From NCBI GenBank assembly GCA_021772015.1, contig JAETNS010000013.1, forward strand, positions 1 through 64,000: a DNA stretch of 64,000 nt, read 5' to 3'. Of the stretch, positions 50,261 to 60,015 are shown piece by piece. The first letter of the stretch is position 1, and every line of letters begins with the position of its first letter. This DNA comes from Prevotellaceae bacterium. GTDB taxonomy: Bacteria; Bacteroidota; Bacteroidia; Bacteroidales; Muribaculaceae. Position numbers and translations under genes: made by a program. The notes beneath the pieces are model-generated. The model searched no databases. It was not told the origin of the DNA and saw nothing but the letters and a program-made list of their open reading frames with translations.

Positions 50261-51628
50261 TCAGGCGGTCTGCTCTTCCGGCATCACCTTTACCCTGACG
50301 GAGGTTATGCGGTGATGCTCGATGTCGAGAATCAGGAAGCGGCAGCGTCCGTAGACAAGCGGCTCTTTTTCTTTGGGAAAGTCCCCCTTGATAGCGAGCA
50401 ACATTCCGGCCACAGTCTCGCAGTCTTCGGCGACAGCCTTGTAGTCGTCAGCTTCCAGACCTGTGATACGGAAGAAGTCATTCAGAAGTGTTTTCCCCTC
50501 GAAAATATAAGTGTCGTCGGGCAGGCGGCGATATGTTATCTCCTCTTCGTCGTACTCGTCGTTTATGTCGCCTACTATCTCCTCCAGCACATCCTCGAGG
50601 GTCACTACGCCACGGGTTCCGCCGAACTCGTCCACGACTATCGCGATATGTATCTTCAGTTTGCGGAAATCCTCGAGCAGGTCATCGATCATGCGGGATT
50701 CCGGGACAAAATATGGCTCCCTGACCAGCGATTGCCATCGGAAGCCGTCAGCCTCGGTTTCTCGGAGGGGGGCTTCTTCGGGATTCGCGCTGTTGTCGCG
50801 GTTGTCGGGAATATAGGGCAGAAGATCACGGGCATAGAGCACTCCGACGATGTCGTCCTGAGATTCCCCGAAGACAGGCATCCTGGAGTATCCTTTGTTG
50901 ATGATCACATCCATGACCTCCCGGAATGTCATGTCGGAGTTCAGGCCGGTTATGTCCACACGTGGAGTCATGATGGCTGCGGCGTTAGTGTCGCCGAAGC
51001 GGAGGATCCCTTCAAGCATCTCCTTGTCGGGGCGGTTCTCGACATCAGCGATCTCCAGTGCTTGCCCGAGTTCGTCTGCTGTGATGTTGCGGCTTTGTCT
51101 GGTGACAACCTTGTTGACAAGTTTTGTCGAGCGGACCATGACCGACGACAGCGGCCAGAAAAGTCTCATCAGCAAATTGACGCCTCCGGTGGCGAAACCG
51201 GCCCATTTCATGGGTGAGGTGTTGGCCGCCAGTTTCGGCAATATCTCGCCGAAGAGCAGGATCAGGAAGGTCAGGCATACGGTCTGCAACAGGAAGTTGG
51301 CTACAGGGCTGAGCTGCTCGAACAGCGGTGTGAGGGCAAACGAGGTCAGCACCACTATGGTCACGTTCACGAGATTGTTGGCTATCAGTATGGTGGCGAG
51401 CAGTCTTTCAGGCATGTCGAGCAGCCGGCGGATGGCGTTTGAACGGTCTGATTCGTCGAGATCCTCGGCTTGCTGTGGCGTGATCGAGAAAAACGCTATC
51501 TCGCTTCCGCTGACAAAGCCTGATATTAGCAACGCTACCGAGGCGAAGCAGAGCGCGACGATCTGGGCCGCTCCGAATGAAGCAGCCTCAAGGAGTATCA
51601 TCAAAGGTGGTAAAGGGTCTGTGTCCAA
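50261..51628 (-). CDS. gldE: GldE-type CNNM/CBS/CorC membrane protein
   Basis: 455 residues. A DUF21/CNNM membrane domain at about 15-200 (SGFVSGSEIAFFSITP, LATILIANNLVNVTIVVL, CLTFLILLFGEILPKLAA), then a CBS pair (IMTPRVDITGLNSDM, SRMPVFGESQDDIVGVLYARDLL, IAIVVDEFGGTRGVVTLEDVLEEIVGDI), then a CorC/HlyC domain. GldE supports gliding/type IX secretion in Flavobacteria; in non-gliding Bacteroidales the homolog is kept next to sfp and may serve type IX secretion or metal transport. Its own promoter overlaps the cdd stop. Confidence 0.88.
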   Translation of the reverse strand: MDTDPLPPLMILLEAASFGAAQIVALCFASVALLISGFVSGSEIAFFSITPQQAEDLDESDRSNAIRRLLDMPERLLATILIANNLVNVTIVVLTSFALTPLFEQLSPVANFLLQTVCLTFLILLFGEILPKLAANTSPMKWAGFATGGVNLLMRLFWPLSSVMVRSTKLVNKVVTRQSRNITADELGQALEIADVENRPDKEMLEGILRFGDTNAAAIMTPRVDITGLNSDMTFREVMDVIINKGYSRMPVFGESQDDIVGVLYARDLLPYIPDNRDNSANPEEAPLRETEADGFRWQSLVREPYFVPESRMIDDLLEDFRKLKIHIAIVVDEFGGTRGVVTLEDVLEEIVGDINDEYDEEEITYRRLPDDTYIFEGKTLLNDFFRITGLEADDYKAVAEDCETVAGMLLAIKGDFPKEKEPLVYGRCRFLILDIEHHRITSVRVKVMPEEQTA

Positions 51629-51654
51629 TGCTTTTTTGTTCTTGGTTCTGTCTG

Positions 51655-51684
51655 CAAAGTTACAGATTATTCCCGATTAATCAA
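51655..51684 (-). promoter_or_regulatory. gldE promoter overlapping the cdd stop
   Basis: On the minus strand TTG, 19 nt, TAACTTTG (51662-51655), with -33 at the end of the cytidine deaminase frame. Confidence 0.65.
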
Positions 51685-52154
51685 AACTCGGTGAAGGCGA
51701 ATGGAAGGGTCGATGACACAGACGGGAGTCTGTAGACGGTGTCTTTCCCCACCAGAAGCATCTCCACCGGCGCGTCTGCGAGCATCTCGTATTCCAACAG
51801 AGCCTGCCGGCAACTGCCGCAAGGGGCAGTCGGGACAGCTGTGAACTCCCCGTCGGTGCCGCGCGCGGCTATCGCTATCTTTCGGAATTTTGCCTCGGGA
51901 TAACGGGCGTGGGCGTAGAAACAGGCCGACCGCTCGGCGCAGGTGCCCGATGGAAAGGCCACATTCTCCTGGTTGCTGCCCGGTATTATCTCTCCGTTGT
52001 CGAGAAGAATCGCCGCTCCCACGGAGAAATGCGAGTAAGGGGAGTAGCTGCGGAATGTGGCATCGCGGGCGATCTGCGCCAGGGCGGCGTCGTCTGCCGA
52101 CAGGTCTTCGAGAGGTATGATCTCGTAAGGGATGGATATGACTTTCTTTTCCAT
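51681..52154 (-). CDS. cdd: Cytidine deaminase
   Basis: 157 residues from MEKKVISIPYE at 52154; the longer frame to 52235 runs into the promoter region. Deaminates cytidine to uridine with zinc. The ligands are visible in SGTCAERSACFYAHARYP (Cys plus catalytic Glu) and TAPCGSCRQALLEY (two Cys). SYSPYSHFSVGAAILLDNG is the typical substrate-binding start. Confidence 0.94.
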   Translation of the reverse strand: MEKKVISIPYEIIPLEDLSADDAALAQIARDATFRSYSPYSHFSVGAAILLDNGEIIPGSNQENVAFPSGTCAERSACFYAHARYPEAKFRKIAIAARGTDGEFTAVPTAPCGSCRQALLEYEMLADAPVEMLLVGKDTVYRLPSVSSTLPFAFTEF

Positions 52155-52250
52155 GACGTTTTCTGGGAGTGACGCGTTATGCTCCTGACCTGTTGTTGTC
52201 GGACGGGAGGGGATAACGCCCCGTAAAGATAACACTAATTTATGAAAAAA

Positions 52251-52272
52251 AGCCGAAATGCGGCTGATTTTT
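52251..52272 (-). terminator. Minus-strand intrinsic terminator between divergent genes
   Basis: On the minus strand AGCCG, a 5-nt loop, CGGCT and then seven T. It points toward cdd although no minus-strand gene lies upstream, so it may shield cdd from antisense transcription. Confidence 0.45.
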
Positions 52273-52303
52273 TTGGCTGTTTGCCGCTAATTGCTTAATT
52301 TTG
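52272..52303 (+). promoter_or_regulatory. Promoter of the TPR protein gene (TTTG-N20-TAATTTTG)
   Basis: TTTG 52272-52275, 20 nt, TAATTTTG 52296-52303; ATG at 52368. Confidence 0.75.
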
Positions 52304-52367
52304 CGCTTCAAAGCGCGCCGTCTTGACGGCCGGCTGTCATCCTGTCGAAAAATAAAAACATCATAAC

Positions 52368-53051
52368 ATGTCTACAAAGAAAACCGAAACCACTGAATCG
52401 GGTCTGGAGAACATCAATGATTCCCTGACCTCGATGGCAACAAAGGTACAGGACAACAAGAAAATCATCACCATATGCTCCCTCGTGGTCGTGGCGATCG
52501 TGGCTCTTGTGCTGGCGTATGTTTACTTCTTCCGCGGCCCCGGCATCAACAAGGCCAATGACGCAGTCGGGACTGCCGACCTGACCCTCGCCCAGGGTAA
52601 TGACTCTGTGGCCCTGTCGCAGTATATGAATGTGGCCGACGAGTACGGGTTTGACGCGGGTAACCGCGCGGCTCTTCAGAGCGCGATCCTCCTTTACCAG
52701 AAAGGTGAGTATCAGAAAGCTCTTGACTATCTCTCGAAATATTCCGCGAAAGAGGAGATCATCGGCGCTGCCGCCTATTCCCTGAAAGGTGACTGCTATG
52801 TCAACCTCGACAAGCTTCAGGATGCTGTAAAGTGCTACAAGGACGCTATAAGCCAGAGCGACGAGAATCCGGCCTACACACCCTACTTCATGCTCAAGCT
52901 CGCCCGTGTCTACGCCGCTCTCAACAACCACGCCGAGGAAGCCGCCATGTATAAGGAGGTGATGACCAAATATCCGACCTACGGATCGGCCAACAACATC
53001 GACGTTGAGAAGCTCTACGACCGCGCCAACCTTCAGGCCGGTGCCAAATAA
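52368..53051 (+). CDS. Membrane-anchored tetratricopeptide protein (YfgM-like layout)
   Basis: 227 residues. A short cytoplasmic tail, one span at about 34-55 (IITICSLVVVAIVALVLAYVYFF), then extracytoplasmic TPR repeats (GNRAALQSAILLYQKGEYQKALDYL, AAYSLKGDCYVNLDKLQDAVKCYKDAI, FMLKLARVYAALNNHAEEAAMYKEV). Proteins of this plan assist envelope protein folding or complex assembly near the Sec machinery. Monocistronic. Confidence 0.8.
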   Translation: MSTKKTETTESGLENINDSLTSMATKVQDNKKIITICSLVVVAIVALVLAYVYFFRGPGINKANDAVGTADLTLAQGNDSVALSQYMNVADEYGFDAGNRAALQSAILLYQKGEYQKALDYLSKYSAKEEIIGAAAYSLKGDCYVNLDKLQDAVKCYKDAISQSDENPAYTPYFMLKLARVYAALNNHAEEAAMYKEVMTKYPTYGSANNIDVEKLYDRANLQAGAK

Positions 53052-53084
53052 GCGAATAGTTTCAATAAGAAAAATCTATATCAT

Positions 53085-53124
53085 GAAAGGCCTCCATCCC
53101 CTTTGCCGGGGATGGGCGGCCTTT
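53085..53124 (+). terminator. Terminator after the TPR gene
   Basis: GAAAGGCC..CCATCCCC pairs with GGGGATGG..GGCCTTTC around a 6-nt loop; 16 base pairs. Confidence 0.8.
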
Positions 53125-53160
53125 CAGTCTGTGTGAACAGTTACTAATAAGAAAAAACAG

Positions 53161-53982
53161 ATGTCTACCAATACCATTGATAAGCCGAAAAAAGTGACTA
53201 CCGCCACCCTTCGCAAGATGAAAGCGGCACGGGAGAAAATCGCTATGCTGACCGCCTATGACTATTCCATGGCCCGTCTGGTCGACGAGTCAGGAATGGA
53301 TGTCATTCTTGTGGGGGACTCCGCCACAAACATCATGGCCGGTAACCTGACAACTCTTCCGATGACCCTCGACGAGATGATCTACCATGCCCGTTGCGTG
53401 ACCCGAGGTGTTTCCCGCGCTCTGGTCGTTGCCGACATGCCTTTCGGGACCTATCAGGGAGACGCTACCGCCGCCCTGCATAATGCTGTGCGCCTTATGA
53501 AAGAGTCGGGATGCGAGGCCGTCAAGCTCGAAGGTGGCTCGGAGGTAAGGGAGTCAATTGAGAAAATCCTTTCGGCAGGCATACCTGTGATGGGTCATCT
53601 CGGACTGACCCCCCAGAGCGTAAACAAATTCGGCGGATATGGTCTTCGGGCCAAGGAAGACGCGGAGGCCGAGAAACTTCTCCGTGATGCGGCGATGCTC
53701 GAGGAGATAGGTTGCTTCTCGCTTGTTCTTGAGAAGATACCCGCGCAGCTTGCCCGTCGTGTTGCCGAATCGGTCTCAATCCCGGTGATAGGTATCGGTG
53801 CGGGAAATGGAGTGGACGGCCAGGTCCTGGTTGTCAATGACATGTTAGGTATGAACAAAGGCTTCGTTCCCAAATTCCTGCGTCATTATGCCGACCTTGG
53901 CACAGTCATAAATGACGCGTTTACCCATTACATCTCTGATGTGAAGTCGGTTGATTTCCCCTCAGAAGCCGAATCCTATTGA
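53161..53982 (+). CDS. panB: 3-methyl-2-oxobutanoate hydroxymethyltransferase
   Basis: 273 residues, standard length. First step of pantothenate synthesis: adds hydroxymethyl from methylene-tetrahydrofolate to ketoisovalerate. Conserved parts are [72 protein letters not shown] and [24 protein letters not shown]. Single gene. Confidence 0.96.
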   Translation: MSTNTIDKPKKVTTATLRKMKAAREKIAMLTAYDYSMARLVDESGMDVILVGDSATNIMAGNLTTLPMTLDEMIYHARCVTRGVSRALVVADMPFGTYQGDATAALHNAVRLMKESGCEAVKLEGGSEVRESIEKILSAGIPVMGHLGLTPQSVNKFGGYGLRAKEDAEAEKLLRDAAMLEEIGCFSLVLEKIPAQLARRVAESVSIPVIGIGAGNGVDGQVLVVNDMLGMNKGFVPKFLRHYADLGTVINDAFTHYISDVKSVDFPSEAESY

Positions 53983-54058
53983 TCTCCTCTTGCGACTGTT
54001 TAGGGGTAGTCTCTCGCAGCGTGTTATGGGATCTCGCAGGCCGTGAGGGGGGCTACTC

Positions 54059-54239
54059 CCACGAAAGTTTCGGTTCGCTCCGCTCTCCGAATGTTTTCCA
54101 CACGCAGATTCCGCAGATACTCGGATTGCTCGCAGATAGCAAAGAGCTATAAAACCTCTCGCAGATTACACGGATTACACAGATACCATCCGGATGGCTA
54201 ATCTGTGTAATCCGTGTAATCTGCGAGAGTTTTTCGGTT
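54059..54239. repeat. Tandem repeat unit 1 with 27-bp inverted arms
   Basis: About 180 bp. It contains a perfect inverted repeat, arms 54158-54184 and 54201-54227 (starting CTCGCAGATTACACGG), around an inner palindrome CCATCCGGATGG. The right arm runs into GAGTTTTT. The upstream part holds more CGCAGAT words. Non-coding. Confidence 0.85.
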
Positions 54240-54420
54240 CCACGAAACCATCGGTTCGCTCCGCTCTCCGATGTTTTCCACACGCAGATTCCGCAGATAC
54301 TCGGATTTCCCTCAGATAACAAAGATCAGTAAAAATTCTCGCAGATTATACGGATTACGCAGATCCAGTCCGGATGGCTAATCTGTGTAATCCGTGTAAT
54401 CTGCGAGAGTTTTTCCGGAT
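54240..54420. repeat. Tandem repeat unit 2
   Basis: Copy of unit 1 in the same orientation. Arms 54338-54364 and 54381-54407 carry two changes from unit 1, both in the left arm, and each turns a Watson-Crick pair into a G:U pair, so the hairpin is kept. Words like these recur as dispersed repeats in Bacteroidales genomes, as I recall. Confidence 0.85.
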
Positions 54421-55053
54421 TTGCGAAAGTTGCGTATCTTTTGTAATCTGCGTTGGTAAAGGTGGAATAGGGGAGGTATATATATGCGAAAAGTGTGTTT
54501 CTTCACAGAAACACACCTCCCTCATAACCAAAATTCAAGTATATATGTTCTTTTCGTCTAACAAACGTTGTGTGCAAAAATCAATCATCAAAAACGGATT
54601 GAGTGTGCATCTCAAATCCGATGCAAAGTTAAGCGTAATTATCCGGGAATACATATTTGTTTTCGTTAAAATCGGTTAAATTGTACTCGATGGTGACATT
54701 TGCGCTACAAACCTGATTCCCGGGGCCGCTGTCATCTGATAAAGCTCATTCATAGTGGAAAGAATATCAAATGAAGGAATGAATCATTCCAATAAATTTC
54801 CCGTTTTATTTTGCCTGTCCCGCTTATAGAGGGATAAACCCCATACTTGATGGTTGTAGAGACAATAACATTTAGTTTTGTTGTAGCTCGTTGAAATACA
54901 GCGATATTACAAATAAGGTATACGAAGCGCCGCAAGTAGTTGGCTATCAATTGGTTATAAATGTGCTAGATTTCAGCTTTCTTACAGGCGTGTAATGGCT
55001 TAATATTTAGAATGTTACAGAACGGCAGTGTAAGGATTTTTTTGTGTCGATAG
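54421..55053. other. Gene-free AT-rich stretch
   Basis: No gene supported. A perfect 10-bp hairpin (GTGTGTTTCT, TCAC, AGAAACACAC, 54493-54516) is the one distinct structure. A 101-codon frame at 54374-54679 runs through the repeat arm and is rejected. Confidence 0.4.
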
Positions 55054-55085
55054 TTTGGCTACAAAAATATTATTCCTTAATTTTG
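55054..55085 (+). promoter_or_regulatory. Promoter of the first TonB-receptor-like gene (TTTG-N20-TAATTTTG)
   Basis: TTTG 55054-55057, 20 nt, TAATTTTG 55078-55085. It shows that the frame start at 55055 is not the translation start. Confidence 0.75.
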
Positions 55086-55126
55086 CGAACGTCACTTCTG
55101 TATTTTCATTATCAAACGGCTCGCAA

Positions 55127-57337
55127 ATGAAACAAAGTAAATACAACCACTTTATTCATCTTCAAAGAAGAAAATATTCATTTACCAGCATCACTCTATG
55201 TGTGGCTATAATGATGATGTGTTGTTTCTCCGGCACTGCTAAGGCTGATGAGCGGTCAATGAATGACTCCATAAGGGAGCAGGCTATGGTTGACTCGCTT
55301 ATGTCGAAGGATCTTGACGAGGTGACGGTGGTCGAGAAGACTATAAAACGTCAGGGGAGTCAAGATCGGTATACTGTCACAAAGGAATTGAAGCGTGGAG
55401 CCAACAATGCCGGGCAGATGCTGGGAAACATCCCGGGGCTGGATTATTCTCTGCGTACCGGGGAGATACGATACCTGACTTCCACTAACGTAAAGATTCT
55501 TGTCGACAGCGTCGAGAAAGATGAGGCTTTCATCAAGAAACTGAGTCCCAACCGATTCGAGTTTGTGGATGTGATATATAACCCTACCGGGCGTTATGCC
55601 GATTATGATCTGTTGATAAATCTCAAGACCAAGGAAAATTATCTGGGATATGAAGGATATGTGTCGGGGTCGGGAAGTGTGATGCCTTCCGGGCGTAATG
55701 GTCAGGGGAAAGATATCAATATGGCATCAGGTGACGGGGCGGTTGTCTACACGGTTGACAAGGTGACTTTCAGCGCAAATGCGAGCTATGACTGGCAGCA
55801 GGCCGGCCTGTCGTCTGTCAGCACGGTCTCCTATCCGAAAAACGATTACATGGAGACCGGGAAATCGACTCCATGGAATCATCCTAACCAGGAGCTAATG
55901 CAGCGTAATCTGAAATCGTGGGCTTCGATTGACTGGCAGATTGCCAAGGAGCATTCATTATCAGTGATTTATCAATATCTTTATAAAAAGAAGATCGACA
56001 ATACCGTCTCCGATTATACCGCGTCAAGGCTCTCCGGGGCGGATTCTCGCGAAATACTTAGGAAATCATTGTCAGACCAGTATGGCGACAACACTCATAC
56101 TGTCGCCATGTTTTACCAAGGCCGCACAGGGAACTGGTATTGCCGGCTCGCCGGCAGTTATCTTAATGACAGCTATCTTACCCTTTCAACCGAGAGCCGT
56201 ACGCCGGGCAGCAGCTATTCGAATCATATCAGAAACCGGCGACAGGAGTCATGGCAGACATTGTCGATATCAACTCAACCGTCACAGAAGATTTTTTATT
56301 CTCTCTATCTCCAGAACACATGGATCAAGCTTGACCAACGCCGTCCCGGATCGGAACTGATGTTGGGGAGTGTGTCAAACAATAGCCTTATGGCGTTGGC
56401 GGCCGTTTACTGGCGGCCTGTGGACCAATGGATTTTCACCCTTCAGTCAGGTATGAGATATTGTAGGGCTGACGACGGCGACTTGTCAGACAACAAAGTG
56501 ACACCATATGTCACAGCACAGATCAGCTGGATAAAAACCCAGAAATTATGGTTCAGGGCCGCTTACAGTATGTGGCAGAACAATCCGTATGTAACCCAGT
56601 CGATAGATTACGGACAGTTTACCGACTCCCTTACCTACGTGTCGGGCAATCCGGATCTTCGCGCATACGCCACGCATCGTACGTCACTGACGGCCGGGAT
56701 AGGGAACAATGTCATGGTGTCGGCCTCCGCAATATTCTTTGACGGTTACATCCTCCCCTATTATTTTCTGCGTTATGGATTGAGACCCGACGGGATGGAG
56801 GGATATTATGTGCATGAGATGCCTGTAAACACCAAGTATCAGGGATATGACTTCTCTGCGTCATATTCCGGATGGCTGGGACGCTACTGGAGGCTGTCTG
56901 CGCAAGGGCAACTCGGATATTATCGCAGGCAATATGACAATGAGGAGACAGATGGCTTTAACGGAAGTCTCAATCTATCGGGGCTTTACAATCTGGAACA
57001 GCTCGGCCTGCAGGCGGAGGTGCGCTACAATCTGACACGGATATTCCCTTTGAGCACAATGCAGACGAGATATGATTGCTGGAATGACGGGTTTAACTTG
57101 ACGTTAAGCAAAATGTTTCTGAATCAGAAACTTCAGGTCAACCTGCAATACACATTACCTGTCCATTTCACTTCCGGAAAATCTACAATAACCACCGTTT
57201 CCGACGGTTATATGAAGACTATGATAAGGAACAATCAGTGGCGCGACAACAACAATATCGTGTTAAAGCTACAGTATAATTTCCATGGAGGCAAGGCGGT
57301 CAAGAAATATGACCGCGAGCTTGAGGAGGTGAAATAA
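55127..57337 (+). CDS. TonB-receptor-like outer-membrane barrel, atypical plug
   Basis: 736 residues from MKQSKYNHF at 55127. A long N-region precedes the signal core (SITLCVAIMMMCCFSGTAKA). DLDEVTVVEKTIKRQGSQDRYTV then a plug-like GQMLGNIPGLDYSLRTGEIRY and VKILVDSVEKDEAFIKKLSPNRFEFVDVIYNPTGRYADYDLLINLKTK. The barrel resembles OMP_b-brl_3. It lacks a carboxypeptidase-like domain and the plug is short. The next receptor follows about 107 bases downstream on the same strand, suggesting a pair that forms or feeds one transporter. Ligand unknown. Confidence 0.8.
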   Translation: MKQSKYNHFIHLQRRKYSFTSITLCVAIMMMCCFSGTAKADERSMNDSIREQAMVDSLMSKDLDEVTVVEKTIKRQGSQDRYTVTKELKRGANNAGQMLGNIPGLDYSLRTGEIRYLTSTNVKILVDSVEKDEAFIKKLSPNRFEFVDVIYNPTGRYADYDLLINLKTKENYLGYEGYVSGSGSVMPSGRNGQGKDINMASGDGAVVYTVDKVTFSANASYDWQQAGLSSVSTVSYPKNDYMETGKSTPWNHPNQELMQRNLKSWASIDWQIAKEHSLSVIYQYLYKKKIDNTVSDYTASRLSGADSREILRKSLSDQYGDNTHTVAMFYQGRTGNWYCRLAGSYLNDSYLTLSTESRTPGSSYSNHIRNRRQESWQTLSISTQPSQKIFYSLYLQNTWIKLDQRRPGSELMLGSVSNNSLMALAAVYWRPVDQWIFTLQSGMRYCRADDGDLSDNKVTPYVTAQISWIKTQKLWFRAAYSMWQNNPYVTQSIDYGQFTDSLTYVSGNPDLRAYATHRTSLTAGIGNNVMVSASAIFFDGYILPYYFLRYGLRPDGMEGYYVHEMPVNTKYQGYDFSASYSGWLGRYWRLSAQGQLGYYRRQYDNEETDGFNGSLNLSGLYNLEQLGLQAEVRYNLTRIFPLSTMQTRYDCWNDGFNLTLSKMFLNQKLQVNLQYTLPVHFTSGKSTITTVSDGYMKTMIRNNQWRDNNNIVLKLQYNFHGGKAVKKYDRELEEVK

Positions 57338-57444
57338 ATCCATGAAAATGGTTTGATGGCGCGTGCAACAATCTTCATGTCGGATCGTCTTAATACCGAC
57401 CTGTGGGAATCACGGGTGGTATTTACGAATCCAATGAAGAATTT

Positions 57445-59751
57445 ATGAGAAGTAGAGATCTGTTTGCCGCGATGATATTGATGGTGTCCGCAGGATGTAG
57501 TGGAGTATGCCATGGCCGTGATATCAGGGGCGTTGTTTTGTCTGATGCTGACTCGACGGCTGTCATAGGGGCGCAATGCGAGTTGAGAGTTGACTCCACG
57601 GTGATCGCCCGTGGTGTCACAGATGTAGATGGCCGATTTGGTATAGCGACTGACTCGAAAGAGGCGGCGCGGTTGTCGGTCAGGATGATCGGATATGAGG
57701 GTGTCAATGTCGCGATTCCCGGCGGTGGGCGCGATGTGGATCTTGGCTCGCTCTTTCTTCCCGAAGGGGTTGAGCTGGGAGAAGTGACAGTCAACGCGGA
57801 GAGAGTCATAGACAGGCGTGGCCGCACGATCATCTATCCCTCGGCGGCTGATGTGAAGGCTTCGCCGACATCCATAAGCCTGTTCCAGAAACTGGCGTTG
57901 CCGGGCCTGGAGGCCAACCCGATAACGCGCTCCCTTTCGGTGCGCTCTGCCGCTCCCATGATCCTCATTAACGGAGTGCCGTCGACAATGGAGGATGTCA
58001 ACGCATTGCAACCCAAGGATATCGAGCGCGTGGAGTATTCCCAGATGACTCCCGCGCGTTACGCCGACAAGGGTACCAGCGGGTTTATAAATATCCTGCT
58101 TAAGAAACGCGACGACGGCGGACGCTTCTCCGCATGGATGCGCGATTGCCCGTATATAGGGTTTTTCGACGGAAATATCCAGGCATCCTACCATCAAGGC
58201 CCCTCGCAGTTCACTCTTTCTTATTTTCCCTCCTGGCGTGATGTCACTAAAGTTTACGACACGACCGAGCAATCCTACATAGGGGATGATTTCAGGGTCG
58301 ACCTGTCGCAGACCAGCCGTAGCCCGTTCATGTATCTTTCCAATCCCATCAAGCTGAAATATGATTACCAGCCGACTGCAAAGACTCTGTTCTCGGCGAC
58401 CTTCACGGCAGGACTGTTCAAGGACAGCCGCAAGAGTGACGGCCGGACCGATGACTCGGAACTTGGTTTCTATGTCAATCACCAGAAATCGCGCAGCCAT
58501 AGTTTCGCGCCTTCGCTCGATCTCTTCCTGCGCCATGATTTCGACGATAAGAATTCGCTGGAGGCTCAGGTGGTCGGCACGATCAGTTCGCAGGATTACC
58601 GTTACGACAACTCCTTCACCTTTTCCGACGGCGACACGCAGGCTTACATGACCAATGTCGACAACCGCCGACGCTCGTTGATCACGGAGATCAGCTACCA
58701 TCATAATTTCAGCCGGGCGACAACTTTGTCGGGGGGATTCCAGAATACTTTGTCCCATAGCCGCAACACATATCTCACCAGCGACTATGAGCCGGTGCTG
58801 ACCGAGAACAACAATTATGCCTATCTCCGTTTCGGCCAGCAGATCGGCAAAGTCAACATCTCATTGTCGACAGGAATAAAGATGTTCTGGATGAAGAATG
58901 ACATGAACAAACGTCATTTTATCCGCAATCTCTCCCAGGCGCAGATCAACTGGAATGTCAACGACAAGTTCAGCATAGCCGGCGATTTCGCCTACCGGCC
59001 GTCGATCCCAGGGCTGGCGGATCTGACCGACTATCCGCAGCAGTCAACCCCTTATCTGATCTCCAACGGTAATCCTGACCTGAAAGTAGCCGACTCGTTT
59101 CTTTATCGTATCACTCCGTCATACAGATACAAGAAATTCTCCGTATCGGCCGACTTGGTCTACTATCGTATGAACAAGGCGACCTTCAGCGATGTGCGTT
59201 ATATCGGAAACCGCCATTTCCTGAGCCGGTCTGTCAATTCCGACAGTTATACGGATATGTACGCAGGCCTTGATATGGGGATCAGCGATCTGTATGGTTT
59301 CGGAGCCAGACTCTCAGTCGGTTTTGACCATTACCGGACCTGCGGAGCCGACTGGGAGCATACCCTCAACACAGTGAATGCAAATATAAACCTGTGGTGG
59401 AACAAGGGCCCCTTCACCGTCGCCTACTGGCGGAAGTTCCCCGGCAAGGATCTCTATGGCCATACCGTCAGCCGACAGGAGAACGCCGATGCCCTGTCGT
59501 TCAGCTACAAGCCTGACAAGCATTGGACTCTGGAGGCGCAATGGATGTACATGTTCGAGAAAGGGGGCACCTATTATCCCTCATGGAATTATTCCGCTGT
59601 CAATCCGTCGGTCAGGGAGCGACATATCAAAGACAACGTCAACATGGTCGTGATCTCTGTAAGCTATTCCGCCGACTTCGGCTCCATCTTCCGCAGCTCC
59701 AACCGCTCCCTCAACAACTCCGATTCCGGTTCCTCCCTGCTGAAGTTGTGA
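57445..59751 (+). CDS. TonB-dependent-receptor-like barrel with carboxypeptidase-like N-domain
   Basis: 768 residues from MRSRDLFAAM at 57445. The signal sequence contains VSAGCSG, a weak lipobox with Ser at -3. About 25-105 is a carboxypeptidase-regulatory-like beta domain (DSTAVIGAQCELRVDSTVIARGVTDVDGRFGI). A plug follows at about 125-235 (FQKLALPGLEANPITRSLSVRSAAPMILINGVPS, QPKDIERVEYSQMTPARYADKGTSGFINILL). The remainder is an OMP_b-brl_3-type barrel. Same strand as the preceding receptor, probably co-transcribed, and closed by a terminator. Confidence 0.85.
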   Translation: MRSRDLFAAMILMVSAGCSGVCHGRDIRGVVLSDADSTAVIGAQCELRVDSTVIARGVTDVDGRFGIATDSKEAARLSVRMIGYEGVNVAIPGGGRDVDLGSLFLPEGVELGEVTVNAERVIDRRGRTIIYPSAADVKASPTSISLFQKLALPGLEANPITRSLSVRSAAPMILINGVPSTMEDVNALQPKDIERVEYSQMTPARYADKGTSGFINILLKKRDDGGRFSAWMRDCPYIGFFDGNIQASYHQGPSQFTLSYFPSWRDVTKVYDTTEQSYIGDDFRVDLSQTSRSPFMYLSNPIKLKYDYQPTAKTLFSATFTAGLFKDSRKSDGRTDDSELGFYVNHQKSRSHSFAPSLDLFLRHDFDDKNSLEAQVVGTISSQDYRYDNSFTFSDGDTQAYMTNVDNRRRSLITEISYHHNFSRATTLSGGFQNTLSHSRNTYLTSDYEPVLTENNNYAYLRFGQQIGKVNISLSTGIKMFWMKNDMNKRHFIRNLSQAQINWNVNDKFSIAGDFAYRPSIPGLADLTDYPQQSTPYLISNGNPDLKVADSFLYRITPSYRYKKFSVSADLVYYRMNKATFSDVRYIGNRHFLSRSVNSDSYTDMYAGLDMGISDLYGFGARLSVGFDHYRTCGADWEHTLNTVNANINLWWNKGPFTVAYWRKFPGKDLYGHTVSRQENADALSFSYKPDKHWTLEAQWMYMFEKGGTYYPSWNYSAVNPSVRERHIKDNVNMVVISVSYSADFGSIFRSSNRSLNNSDSGSSLLKL

Positions 59752-59850
59752 AAAAGTCCAATTCCGGTTCCGGTGTCTGAGAGTTAACTGTCGGCAATTG
59801 TCCGTACAGTTCCGGCAGCTCCGATATCTCCATCCTGACAAAAAAATCAG

Positions 59851-59887
59851 ACGCAGTTCAAAAAGCGGAATTTGAACTGCGTTTTTT
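59851..59887 (+). terminator. Intrinsic terminator after the receptor pair
   Basis: ACGCAGTTCAAA (59851-59862) pairs perfectly with TTTGAACTGCGT (59871-59882), followed by six T. Confidence 0.88.
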
Positions 59888-59898
59888 GTTTGAAAAAG

Positions 59899-59929
59899 TT
59901 GTGGGCTTGTGAAAAGATGCGTAAATTTA
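59899..59929 (+). promoter_or_regulatory. Promoter of the second secreted sorting-domain protein
   Basis: TTG 59899-59901, 20 nt, TAAATTTA 59922-59929 (one base off consensus); ATG at 60016. Confidence 0.55.
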
Positions 59930-60015
59930 CGAAGTCGAAATTTTATAGCACAAACCTGCGGATGACCAGATAGGCCCGTAGATTACCCCAGATATTTAAC
60001 CAAATGTTTCACAAA

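Noticed and set aside
54158..54407. CRISPR array
   Set aside because: Only two units with internal inverted arms, no spacers of regular length and no cas genes.
54374..54679. 101-codon frame in the repeat region
   Set aside because: It begins inside the inverted repeat and has no protein-like features.
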